Below, one piece after another: positions 43,513-51,832 of a stretch of DNA of 64,000 nucleotides. Position 1 is the first letter of the stretch; each line of letters opens with the position of its first letter. The position numbers were made by a program, and so were the translations under genes. The stretch covers positions 248,001-312,000 of the forward strand of contig CAVPDA010000004.1 of the NCBI GenBank assembly GCA_963702495.1, written 5' to 3'. Source of the DNA: CAVPDA01 sp963702495 (GTDB taxonomy: Bacteria > Pseudomonadota > Gammaproteobacteria > Burkholderiales > Rhodocyclaceae). Below the pieces are notes generated by a model that worked only from the letters and a program-made list of their open reading frames with translations, made no database searches and had not been told where the DNA came from.

Positions 43513-44067
43513 ATGCCCATGGACCGCTCCCGCCCCCCCGCCGTTCCGGCTGCATCGCTCGCACCGAGCAAGAGCCAGCGCAAGCGCGAGATGCATGCGC
43601 TGCAGGACATGGGCGAGCAGCTGGTTGAACTCTCCGCCGAGCGGCTGGCGCAGATGACCCTGCCCGACGAACTGCGCGATGCGGTGCGAGAGGCGCAGCG
43701 CATCACGAAACACGGCGGCAGGCGGCGCCAGATGCAATTCATCGGCCGTCTGATGCGCAGCATCGATGCCGAGCCGATCCGCGAGGCGCTGGCCGCGATC
43801 GAGGGCCGCTCCGCCGTCGAGACGGCGCGCCAGCACCGCATCGAGCGCCTGCGCCTGCGCCTCCTGGAGGACGAGGCGGTACTGAGCGAGATCGCCCGGG
43901 CGCATCCGCAGGCCGACCTGCAGCATCTGCGTCAACTGCGCCGCAACGCGCTCAAGGAACAGGAGCAGGCCAGGCCGCCGCGGGCGTTCCGCGAATTGTT
44001 TCGTGCGCTGCGGGATCTCGACGCGGAAAAACCGCAAGCCGTAGAGGCGGCGGAGGTCGCGCCCTGA
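43513..44067 (+). CDS. yjgA: Ribosome maturation factor DarP/YjgA (DUF615)
   Basis: A 184-residue basic helical protein that joins the late 50S assembly intermediate near the peptidyl-transferase centre. The family motif KSQRKREMHALQDMGEQLVE starts at residue ~20; LPDELRDAVREAQRITKHGG and RRRQMQFIGRLMR follow, with a long helical C-terminal half. The pmbA/yjgA divergent arrangement is conserved widely in proteobacteria, which supports both calls. A second ATG two codons in (43519) is an alternative start. Confidence 0.93.
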   Translation: MPMDRSRPPAVPAASLAPSKSQRKREMHALQDMGEQLVELSAERLAQMTLPDELRDAVREAQRITKHGGRRRQMQFIGRLMRSIDAEPIREALAAIEGRSAVETARQHRIERLRLRLLEDEAVLSEIARAHPQADLQHLRQLRRNALKEQEQARPPRAFRELFRALRDLDAEKPQAVEAAEVAP

Positions 44068-44116
44068 TCCGCCATTCCCGCCCCGCTGCTGCGGGCCATT
44101 GAGGAGTCGGAATACG

Positions 44117-44725
44117 ATGCCGCAGGAAGAGGAGCTTCTGATCGGCCTGGTCTCGGTCTCGGATCGCGCGTCCCAGGGCGTGTATCAGGACGAAGGCATA
44201 CCGGCGCTGCAGCAGTGGTTCGGCCGCACGCTCACCTCGCCCTGGCGCGTCGAGGCGCGGCTGATTCCGGACGAACAGCCGGTGATCGAACGCACGTTGA
44301 TCGAGCTTTGCGACGAGGTGGGCTGCCACCTGGTGCTGACCACCGGCGGTACCGGCCCGGCGCCGCGCGACGTGACGCCCGAGGCCACGCTCGGCGTCGC
44401 GCACAAGCTCATGCCCGGCTTCGGCGAGCAGATGCGCCAGATCAGCCTGCACTACGTACCGACGGCGATCCTGTCGCGGCAGGTCGGCGTCATCCGCGGC
44501 AGGACGCTGATCCTGAATCTGCCCGGGCAGCCGAAATCCATCCGCGAGACGCTGGAAGGCGTCAAGGACGTGGAGGGCAGGCAGGTCGTGCCCGGCATCT
44601 TTGCGGCCGTGCCCTACTGCATCGACCTCATCGGCGGGCCCTACGTCGAGACCGACGAGGCCGTGGTCAAGGCCTTTCGGCCGAAGTCGGCGATACGGAC
44701 CCGGGGCGATCCACGGACGGCATGA
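44117..44725 (+). CDS. mog: Molybdopterin adenylyltransferase
   Basis: Adenylates molybdopterin to prepare it for molybdate insertion in molybdenum cofactor synthesis. It has 202 residues (E. coli Mog 195). Landmarks: IGLVSVSDRASQGVYQDEGI, the signature LVLTTGGTGPAPRDVTPEAT, and LILNLPGQPKSIRETLEGV. GAGGAG ten bases before the ATG at 44117 supports the start; an upstream GTG/ATG region at 44099 does not look coding. MsrP in this window needs this cofactor. Its stop overlaps the esterase start by four bases. Confidence 0.95.
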   Translation: MPQEEELLIGLVSVSDRASQGVYQDEGIPALQQWFGRTLTSPWRVEARLIPDEQPVIERTLIELCDEVGCHLVLTTGGTGPAPRDVTPEATLGVAHKLMPGFGEQMRQISLHYVPTAILSRQVGVIRGRTLILNLPGQPKSIRETLEGVKDVEGRQVVPGIFAAVPYCIDLIGGPYVETDEAVVKAFRPKSAIRTRGDPRTA

Positions 44726-45390
44726 GCATGCTCGAATGCATCGAGATCGTGACCGGGGCCGATCCGGCGGCAAGCGTCATCTGGCTGCACGGCCTGGGCG
44801 CCGACGGCCACGACTTCGAACCGGTGGTGGAGGCGCTGGACCTGTCCGGCCTGACGCCGATCCGCTTCGTCTTTCCCCACGCTCCGTTTCGACCGGTGAC
44901 GATCAACGGCGGCATGACGATGCGCGCCTGGTACGATGTGCTGAGCCTGGATTTCGGATCGCGCCGCACCGATGAAGAGGGCATACGCACCTCGGCGCGC
45001 CAGCTGGAGGACCTGATCCGCCGCGAGAACGGCCGCGGTGTCGACGACGGGCGCATCGTGCTGGCCGGCTTTTCCCAGGGCGGTGCGATCGCGCTGCATG
45101 CCGGCCTGCGTCACCCGCAACCCCTCGCCGGCATCATGGCGCTGTCCACCTATCTGCCGCTCGCCTCGAGCCTGGCGGCGGAGGCCAGCGCAGCGAACCG
45201 CGGCGTGCCGGTTTTCATGGCGCACGGCCAGGGGGACACGGTCATCCCCTTTCAATTCGGCTCGTCCTGCGCCCGCATGCTGCAGGCAGCAGGTTATGCG
45301 CTCGAATGGCACGACTACTTCATGGAACATGGCGTCGCGCCGGAGGAATTGCGCGACATTTCCGCTTGGCTCAGGCGCGTGCTTGGCTGA
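44722..45390 (+). CDS. Carboxylesterase/phospholipase family serine hydrolase
   Basis: A 222-residue alpha/beta hydrolase of the acyl-protein thioesterase/carboxylesterase group (EstB-like). Family motifs: SVIWLHGLGADGHDFEPVVE, VFPHAPFRPVTINGGMTMRA, the nucleophile Ser118 in LAGFSQGGAIAL, and the catalytic Asp and His in AHGQGDTVIP and YFMEHGVAPEEL. It cleaves short acyl esters or S-acyl groups; the natural substrate is unknown. Translationally coupled to mog by an ATGA overlap. Confidence 0.92.
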   Translation: MSMLECIEIVTGADPAASVIWLHGLGADGHDFEPVVEALDLSGLTPIRFVFPHAPFRPVTINGGMTMRAWYDVLSLDFGSRRTDEEGIRTSARQLEDLIRRENGRGVDDGRIVLAGFSQGGAIALHAGLRHPQPLAGIMALSTYLPLASSLAAEASAANRGVPVFMAHGQGDTVIPFQFGSSCARMLQAAGYALEWHDYFMEHGVAPEELRDISAWLRRVLG

Positions 45391-45417
45391 GCGCCCGAGC
45401 CTACATCACCGGGAAGC

Positions 45418-46902
45418 TCAGGCTTGTTCGGTGACCCTATAGCGCACCAGGTCGAATTCCACGCCCCGCTCCAGCAGTTCCACCGGATCGAGCGCGAGCG
45501 TGGTTCCGAGCACGCGGCAGCACAGCGGTCGGACGGGACCGTAGGCCAGCGCAGCAACCACCACCCGCACCGTCTCGCCCGCTTCCGGCGGATCCAGCAA
45601 CAGGGCGGCCAGCGCATTTTCGCCCTCGACCGTGGCGACGATCGGCTTGCGCGACAGGGTTTCCACACCCGCGCTGGCCTGCATGTCGTTGTTGCGGGCG
45701 AAGCGGCGCAGCACACCCACCAGCCAGTTGTCGCCCCCCTCGGGACGCATGCCCAGCAGCGAGCCGATGCGCAACTGATCCTCCGCCACCATCGGCAGCC
45801 GGGCCCGGATGCCGCCGAGGCTGACGTTCTCGACCGTCCACGTCGCCGCAGGCGCAGACGGATCGCTCGCGGCAAGGCAGCGAAGGACGTTGTCGAGGCC
45901 GCTCACCACCGTCAATTGCGATCGCACCTGATAGCGGTTGTGTTCGCGCCGCGGCGGCTGAGCCGTCCAGTAGGCGCCCAAGTGCCGCACTACCGGCAGA
46001 ATGATGCGGGGCGAACGATAGCGCGCAAGGTCGATGTCGTTCGGCAGGCGGCCCCGCTCCAGCATCCGCTGCAACTCCAGCAGCGGCTCCACCGCCGCGG
46101 CGGTGGTGAAGTAGAAGCGCGACAGGCTCTGCTCGATCTTGCCGTGGCCGCGGCTCGGCGCCCGCCGCAGCTCCGGATCGACCCAGTAGGCGTAGCCATC
46201 CGGCGCTTCGGCAGCAATCGAGAAATGCGGCAGAAAGTGCGCAATCAGTTTCTCGGCGATCTCGATCTCGAACGGCAGCAGACTGTCCATGGAGGAAACG
46301 TGGAATACGAGCGCGCGCAGGTACTCCTGTTCGACCGTGGTCTGCACCCGCTCGCCCGGATAGGCGCTCACCTCGCGCCGGGAAAAGCCATTGTCCAGGG
46401 CGTAGAGATAGGCACGCCCGATGTTCTGCCACAACGCCTCGGACGCCGGCCAGTAGCGGTACTGATCCCACTTGAGACGCGCACCGTAGGCGCGGATCAG
46501 GCGTACCGCCACCCGCGCCAGCTCGGCGCGGCTGTCTTCAGGTCGTTCGGCAGAACGGGTGAAGTCGCTCAGGCAGGCGTTGTAGGTGGCCCCGAGCTGG
46601 CTCCAGAAGGCGCGGCTGGCGCGCCACAGGCGCATGTCCTCTTCGTCGGAGAGGTGCGCCATGGTGAGATATTCGCGGCCGATGATGCGCGCCGGCCGCT
46701 GCGCCACGTCGTCGATCTGGCGGATCAGCATCGAGCGCAGGGGGAAAGCCATGCCCCCCGACTCGGCCAGAGTCCTCAACCAATCGACGGATCGCTTCAG
46801 CGCGGACAGAGCTTCGGCGCCGGCGAGTTCCCCCAGAACGCGCTGACGCTCTTTCTCGTCGGCCAGCGGATGGGGCAGCTTTGGCGAAAACAGGCCCAAC
46901 AT
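45418..46902 (-). CDS. Hypothetical protein with a C-terminal PilZ-like domain
   Basis: A 494-residue cytoplasmic protein, no signal or membrane helix. The N-terminal ~310 residues are helical and rich in Arg/Leu (LSALKRSVDWLRTLAESGGM, YWPASEALWQNIGRAYLYAL). The C-terminal part has a sequence (REHNRYQVRSQL, then WTVENVSLGGIRARLP near residues 325-380) that fits the PilZ pattern RxxxR ... D/NxSxxG used for binding cyclic di-GMP. I do not recognise the N-terminal domain. Such large PilZ-type proteins recur in betaproteobacteria as uncharacterised genes. c-di-GMP binding is inference from that short motif. Confidence 0.72.
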   Translation of the reverse strand: MLGLFSPKLPHPLADEKERQRVLGELAGAEALSALKRSVDWLRTLAESGGMAFPLRSMLIRQIDDVAQRPARIIGREYLTMAHLSDEEDMRLWRASRAFWSQLGATYNACLSDFTRSAERPEDSRAELARVAVRLIRAYGARLKWDQYRYWPASEALWQNIGRAYLYALDNGFSRREVSAYPGERVQTTVEQEYLRALVFHVSSMDSLLPFEIEIAEKLIAHFLPHFSIAAEAPDGYAYWVDPELRRAPSRGHGKIEQSLSRFYFTTAAAVEPLLELQRMLERGRLPNDIDLARYRSPRIILPVVRHLGAYWTAQPPRREHNRYQVRSQLTVVSGLDNVLRCLAASDPSAPAATWTVENVSLGGIRARLPMVAEDQLRIGSLLGMRPEGGDNWLVGVLRRFARNNDMQASAGVETLSRKPIVATVEGENALAALLLDPPEAGETVRVVVAALAYGPVRPLCCRVLGTTLALDPVELLERGVEFDLVRYRVTEQA

Positions 46903-47097
46903 TCCTCCTCTCCTTCCCGCAGCAGCCCCTGCCTTGTTGTTATCTCAATGAGCCGCCCGCACATGCCGCATCGCGCCTGACCTGTCGCGCTCGCCGCTGC
47001 CGGCCGTACGCTGCCGGCCGATTGAACTCGACGAAGTATAAGCAGCGGCACTGCTTTCCGATAGAATCACGCCGACAAAAGGACCCTATCCTGCGAC

Positions 47098-47892
47098 ATG
47101 CGGCAGTATCTCGATCTCATGCGCCACGTGATGGCGCACGGCAACCGCAAGAGCGACCGCACCGGAACCGGCACGCTTTCGGTGTTCGGCTGGCAGATGC
47201 GTTTCGATCTGGGGCAGGGCTTCCCCCTGCTCACCACGAAGAAGCTGCATACGCGCTCCATCATTCACGAGCTGCTGTGGTTTCTGCGCGGAGATACCAA
47301 CATCCGCTACCTGAACGAGAACGGGGTATCCATCTGGAATGATTGGGCGGACGAGAACGGCGACCTCGGTCCGGTGTATGGCGCCCAGTGGCGCTCCTGG
47401 ACCGGCGCGGACGGGCGCCGTATCGATCAGATCGCGCAACTGCTGGAGGGCTTGAAGCGCGATCCCGACTCGCGCCGCCATATGGTGACGGCCTGGAATC
47501 CGGCGGAGGTGGGCAGGATGAAGCTGCCGCCGTGCCATGCGCTGTTCCAGTTCTACGTTGCCGACAACCGCCTCTCCTGCCAGCTCTATCAGCGCAGCGC
47601 GGATATCTTCCTCGGCGTTCCCTTCAACATCGCCTCCTACGCCCTGCTCACGCTGATGATCGCCCACGTCTGCAGCTTCGAGCCGGGCGATTTCGTGCAC
47701 ACGCTGGGCGACGCCCACCTCTATCTCAACCATCTGGATCAGGCCAGCCTGCAGCTTTCGCGCGAACCGCGCCGCCTGCCCACCATGCGCCTCAATCCGG
47801 CGGTGGACGATCTGTTCGCCTTCCGCTTCGACGATTTCACGCTCGCCGGGTACGAACCGTACCCCCATATCGCGGCGCCGGTGGCGGTCTGA
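47098..47892 (+). CDS. thyA: Thymidylate synthase
   Basis: Makes dTMP from dUMP using methylene-THF. It has 264 residues, exactly as in E. coli. The catalytic Cys146 is in LPPCHALFQFYV. Other signature parts are SDRTGTGTLSVFGWQMRFDL, FPLLTTKKLHTRSIIHELLW, LSCQLYQRSADIFLGVPFNI and YLNHLDQASLQLSREP. It is followed by a 189-nt gap that contains one copy of the 81-bp repeat. The 195-nt gap upstream shows a TAGAAT box near 47062, but no clear -35. Confidence 0.97.
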   Translation: MRQYLDLMRHVMAHGNRKSDRTGTGTLSVFGWQMRFDLGQGFPLLTTKKLHTRSIIHELLWFLRGDTNIRYLNENGVSIWNDWADENGDLGPVYGAQWRSWTGADGRRIDQIAQLLEGLKRDPDSRRHMVTAWNPAEVGRMKLPPCHALFQFYVADNRLSCQLYQRSADIFLGVPFNIASYALLTLMIAHVCSFEPGDFVHTLGDAHLYLNHLDQASLQLSREPRRLPTMRLNPAVDDLFAFRFDDFTLAGYEPYPHIAAPVAV

Positions 47893-47942
47893 TCCCCCAT
47901 GGTCGAAGTCCTGGCAGTCCTGGTGAAGAATCGGCACGGAAG

Positions 47943-48023
47943 TGGGGGATATGCAAGGCGGGCTATGCCCCCTGTTCCCATGCGGGGGATGAACAAGGGG
48001 TCTCTTCTTGTTCGTGCGTTGGG
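47943..48023 (+). repeat. 81-bp intergenic repeat, copy A
   Basis: Lies between thyA and glk. It starts TGGGGGATATGCAAGG and ends CTTGTTCGTGCGTTGGG, and aligns over its whole length with the minus strand of 18675-18755. It contains two GGGGGAT blocks and several GC-rich inverted stretches. An extra ATCCCCCA at 47893-47900 can pair with its first TGGGGGAT. The remainder of the gap appears empty. Confidence 0.75.
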
Positions 48024-48081
48024 CTTTTTCCGGCCGCCATCGACGGCGCGGCCGGTTTGATCCCGGCTCGGCTGCTCTAGC

Positions 48082-49092
48082 ATGGGCGCGGTTCTCGCAG
48101 GCGACATCGGTGGCACCAAGACGCTGCTGGCCCTGGCCCGGGCCGACGGCGACACGCCGCGAATCGTCTTCGAACGGCGCTATGCGAGCGCCGGGTTCGG
48201 CGACTTCGAATCCATGCTGGATACGTTCCTGGTCGAGGCAAGGGCGGCCGGTGCCGCGGCGGAAGCGCTGGATCACGCCTGCTTCGGCGTGGCCGGCCCG
48301 ATCGACGGTCGTCGCGCCAAACCCACCTACCTGCCGTGGACGCTCGACGCGGACCGGCTGTCGCAGCGCCTGGGCAGCGGCGGCACGACGCTGGTGAACG
48401 ACTTCGCCGCCGCCGCCGCAGGCGTGCTGACCCTTGCGCCCGACGAATTGGTGAGCTTGCAGCCAGGATCGCCGCAACCGCATGCGCCCCGCGTCGTCGT
48501 CGGTGCCGGAACCGGCCTCGGCGTCGCGATCCTGGTGCACGGCGGCAATCGCAGCGATGACGACTGGCAGGTGATTTCCGGCGAGGGCGGGCACGTCGGT
48601 TTCGCGCCCGGCAACGAGGAGCAGGTCGAACTGTGGCACTGCCTGCGGCAGCGCCATGAACGGGTCACGGTCGAGCGCGTGGTGTGCGGCGCCGGCCTGG
48701 TGGACATCTATCGCTGCCTGGTCGCTTCCGGCCGCGCACCGGATCGGCCGGACCCGCTGCAGGCGGCCGATGCGGCGGCGGCCATCGCCGCCGCCGCATC
48801 GCGCCGGGAGCAGACCGCCCTCCATGCGATGCGGATCTTCGTCGAGGCCTACGGCGCGTTCGCCGGCGACCTCGGGCTCACCGTCATGGCGCGAGGCGGC
48901 GTGTTCATCGCCGGCGGCATCGCGCCCAAGATCCTGCCATGGCTGACCGAGGGCTCCTTTCTCGCCGCCTTCAATGCCAAGAAGGGTCATGCTGCCCTCA
49001 CCCGGGCCATGCCGGTTTTCGTCGTGACGAACGAGAAGCTGGGCCTGCGCGGCGCGGCGCGGCTCGCCCTCGGCGCAGCGCGTGGACAATGA
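48082..49092 (+). CDS. glk: Glucokinase
   Basis: Phosphorylates glucose to glucose 6-phosphate with ATP. It has 336 residues; the proteobacterial type (E. coli Glk, 321). The ATP-binding GDIGGTKTLLALA is at the N-terminus. Also present are ACFGVAGPIDGRR, the glucose-binding TTLVNDFAAAA, VVVGAGTGLGVAILV, EGGHVGFAP, and VFIAGGIAPKILPWL. It precedes the glycogen block, where it would feed free glucose released by amylase or glucanotransferase action into glycolysis. Confidence 0.95.
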   Translation: MGAVLAGDIGGTKTLLALARADGDTPRIVFERRYASAGFGDFESMLDTFLVEARAAGAAAEALDHACFGVAGPIDGRRAKPTYLPWTLDADRLSQRLGSGGTTLVNDFAAAAAGVLTLAPDELVSLQPGSPQPHAPRVVVGAGTGLGVAILVHGGNRSDDDWQVISGEGGHVGFAPGNEEQVELWHCLRQRHERVTVERVVCGAGLVDIYRCLVASGRAPDRPDPLQAADAAAAIAAAASRREQTALHAMRIFVEAYGAFAGDLGLTVMARGGVFIAGGIAPKILPWLTEGSFLAAFNAKKGHAALTRAMPVFVVTNEKLGLRGAARLALGAARGQ

Positions 49093-49209
49093 CAGGCGGA
49101 TCAGCCCTGAAGCTTGTCAACCACCCGTCAGATTTTTGTGATATTTTTCGGCCATAATTTCAATAAGACGCTTTCCCGAACATTCACAAACCACCGGAGA
49201 ATAGTAGCC

Positions 49210-49545
49210 ATGGCCTCACGCAACACGACCCAGACCACCAAGATTTCGTCCACCGAAGGCGCCTCGCGGCCGGCCGCGACAGCGGCCAAGGTCGCGGCCA
49301 AGACGTCCGCAGAGAAAGCGGAGAAGTCCACCGCCGGCCGGGCCCCGCGCAAGAGCGTCACCGCCCCCGGCGCCGGCACCGGCAACGCCATTCAGGTCAC
49401 TCCGGAAGAGCGCCAGCGTTACGTGTCCGAGGCCGCCTTCTTCATCGCCGAGCGCCGCGGATTCAGCGGCGGCTGCGAACTCGAGGATTGGATCCAGGCC
49501 GAGGCGCAGATCGATCAGTTGCTCGCCGGCACGACCCGTCACTGA
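49210..49545 (+). CDS. DUF2934 domain protein
   Basis: A 111-residue protein with a low-complexity Ala/Lys/Ser/Thr N-terminal region (~1-65) and a small C-terminal DUF2934 domain (~67-108: TPEERQRYVSEAAFFIAERR, CELEDWIQAEAQIDQLLAG). Function unknown; DUF2934 genes are common beside glycogen or stress genes. A GGAG about 11 bases upstream of the ATG is visible. The AT-richer stretch at 49125-49165 stands out from the GC-rich surroundings and may hold its promoter (CATAAT near 49154). Confidence 0.85.
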   Translation: MASRNTTQTTKISSTEGASRPAATAAKVAAKTSAEKAEKSTAGRAPRKSVTAPGAGTGNAIQVTPEERQRYVSEAAFFIAERRGFSGGCELEDWIQAEAQIDQLLAGTTRH

Positions 49546-49596
49546 GGATTGACTGCCGCCCCTGCGGCAGCGCCTGGCTCGCGCTCGCGCGCCAGG

Positions 49597-51780
49597 CTAG
49601 CGTAGCTGCAGGATCACTCCCGCCAGCGGCGGCAGAGTGATTTCGATCGAGGCGGGTCGTCCCATCCATGGCAACGGCACGGCGGCGATGCCGCTGCCGT
49701 TGCCCGTGTTGCTGCCGCCGTAATAGGCCGAATCGCTGTTGAGGACTTCGGCATACAGGCCGGGGGTCGGCACGCCCAGGCGATAGCCGTGGCGCGGGAG
49801 CGGCGTGAAGTTGAGGGCGACGACGACGAAGCTGCCGTCGCGCCCGTAGCGCAGGAAGCTGATAACGGACTGGTCGGCGTCGTGGCAGTCGATCCAGGAG
49901 AACCCCTGGCCTTCGAAGTCCTGCTGGTGCAGGGCGGGCAGCGTTCGATACAAGCGGTTGAGGTCGCGCAGCAGCAATTGCGCCCCGCGGTGCGACGGTT
50001 CCTCGAGCAGATCCCAGTCGAGGCCGCGATCGGGACGCCATTCATGCCATTGCGCGATTTCATTGCCCATGAAATTCAATTTCTTGCCGGACATGGTCGC
50101 CTGGTAGGTGAAGAGCAGCCGCAGGTTGGCGAATTTCTGCCAGGCGTCGCCCGGCATCTTGTCCAGCAGCGAGTGCTTGCCGTGAACCACCTCGTCGTGG
50201 GACAGGGGCAGCATGAAATTCTCGCTGTAGGCATAGACCTGGCCGAAGGTCAGCATGTGCTGGTGGAAGCGGCGGTAGATCGGATCGTGCCCCAGGTAAG
50301 CCAGGGTGTCGTTCATCCAACCCATGTTCCATTTCATGGAGAAGCCCAGGCCGCCGAGATAAGTCGGGCGCGACACCATGGGCCAGGCGGTGGATTCCTC
50401 CGCCACGGTGAGAGCTCCCGGAAATTCCTGATGCACCATCACGTTCATTTCGCGCAGGAACTCGATCGCCTCCAGGTTTTCCCGCCCGCCGTAGCGGTTG
50501 GGGAGCCATTGGCCTTCTGCGCGGGAGTAATCGAGGTAGAGCATCGACGCCACCGCATCCACCCGCAGCCCGTCGATGTGGAATTCCCGCAGCCAGAAGT
50601 AGGCGCTGGAGAGCAGGAAGCTCTTGACCTCGCGCCGGCCGTAGTTGAATACGTTGGTGCCCCAGTCCGGGTGCGTCCCGAGTCGCGGATCGGCGTGTTC
50701 GTACAGGGCCGTGCCGTCGAAGTAGCCGAGCGCCCAATCGTCCTGCGGAAAATGGCCGGGCACCCAGTCGAGAATGACGCCGATGTCTGCCTGATGGCAG
50801 GTATCGACGAAGTGGCGCAGATCGTCGGGAGCGCCGTGGCGGCTGGTGGCGGCGAAGTAGCCGGTGGTCTGGTAGCCCCAGGACTCGTCCAGCGGATGCT
50901 CCGTGACCGGCATCAGCTCGATGTGGGTGAAGCCCATCTCCTTGACGTAGGGCGCGAGTTCCCGCGCCAGTTCGCGGTAACTGTAGAAGCGCCCGTCGGC
51001 ATGGCGCCGCCACGAGCCCAGGTGCAGCTCGTACACCGACATCGGCGCACGGAGCCAGTCGCGCTGCGCACGCCGCTCCATCCAGTCGCCATCGTTCCAG
51101 GTGTGCGCGGCGGACTCCACCACCATCGCTGCGGTGGCCGGCCGCAGCTCGAAGCGTTGCGCATAGGGATCGGCCTTGGTGATCACTGCGCCGGTGTTGC
51201 GGTTGCGCAGCTCGAACTTGTAGAGGGCGCCCGCGTCGAGGCCGGGGATGAACAATTCCCAGACGCCGCTGGCGCCGAGCGAGGCCATCTGGTGCGCGCG
51301 GCCGTCCCAGCTGTTGAAATCGCCGATGACCGAGGCGCGCTCCACATTGGGGGCCCAGACGCGAAAGCACACGCCCTGCACGCCGAGCCGCTGCTCCACG
51401 TGCGCGCCCAGCAGGCGGTAGGATTGGTAGTTGCGCCCTTCGCTGAACAGGTAAAGATCGTGCGAGGACGACTCAGGCACGAAGGCGTAGGCGTCGTATG
51501 CCGTATGCTCGCGGCCGAAATGGTCGATCACGAGCCGGTAGGGCAGCACCGGCTCAGCCGCGCCGGTCCACTCGAAAACACCCGCCTTGTGCACCCGCGT
51601 GAGAGGTTGTCGCGCACCGTTGACCTCGAGAAAAACCGCGGACGCGTGGGGCTGGAAGGTGCGCACCAGCCACTGCTCGCCGGCACGATGGCGGCCGAGC
51701 AGGCGGAACGGATCGTATTCGCGGGCGCCGACGAGGCGGGTGAAGGAAGCGTGATGGGATTTGGCGGCCACGGTTATCAT
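49597..51780 (-). CDS. glgB: 1,4-alpha-glucan branching enzyme
   Basis: GH13 enzyme of 727 residues that makes alpha-1,6 branches in glycogen. Two N-terminal carbohydrate-binding modules (~10-100 and ~115-215) are followed by the TIM barrel. The catalytic Asp nucleophile is in LRVDAVASMLYLDYS, the acid/base Glu in TVAEESTAWP, and the third Asp in LPLSHDEVVHGKHSL. The C-terminal beta domain closes with TLPPLAGVILQL. It is the only leftward gene of the block, divergent from glgC with 52 nt between the starts, so a shared regulatory region is likely. Confidence 0.96.
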   Translation of the reverse strand: MITVAAKSHHASFTRLVGAREYDPFRLLGRHRAGEQWLVRTFQPHASAVFLEVNGARQPLTRVHKAGVFEWTGAAEPVLPYRLVIDHFGREHTAYDAYAFVPESSSHDLYLFSEGRNYQSYRLLGAHVEQRLGVQGVCFRVWAPNVERASVIGDFNSWDGRAHQMASLGASGVWELFIPGLDAGALYKFELRNRNTGAVITKADPYAQRFELRPATAAMVVESAAHTWNDGDWMERRAQRDWLRAPMSVYELHLGSWRRHADGRFYSYRELARELAPYVKEMGFTHIELMPVTEHPLDESWGYQTTGYFAATSRHGAPDDLRHFVDTCHQADIGVILDWVPGHFPQDDWALGYFDGTALYEHADPRLGTHPDWGTNVFNYGRREVKSFLLSSAYFWLREFHIDGLRVDAVASMLYLDYSRAEGQWLPNRYGGRENLEAIEFLREMNVMVHQEFPGALTVAEESTAWPMVSRPTYLGGLGFSMKWNMGWMNDTLAYLGHDPIYRRFHQHMLTFGQVYAYSENFMLPLSHDEVVHGKHSLLDKMPGDAWQKFANLRLLFTYQATMSGKKLNFMGNEIAQWHEWRPDRGLDWDLLEEPSHRGAQLLLRDLNRLYRTLPALHQQDFEGQGFSWIDCHDADQSVISFLRYGRDGSFVVVALNFTPLPRHGYRLGVPTPGLYAEVLNSDSAYYGGSNTGNGSGIAAVPLPWMGRPASIEITLPPLAGVILQLR

Positions 51781-51832
51781 ATTCTCAATTGACGCGCATG
51801 CCTGTATTGTACTGCCGAAGGGGGACAGCGAA

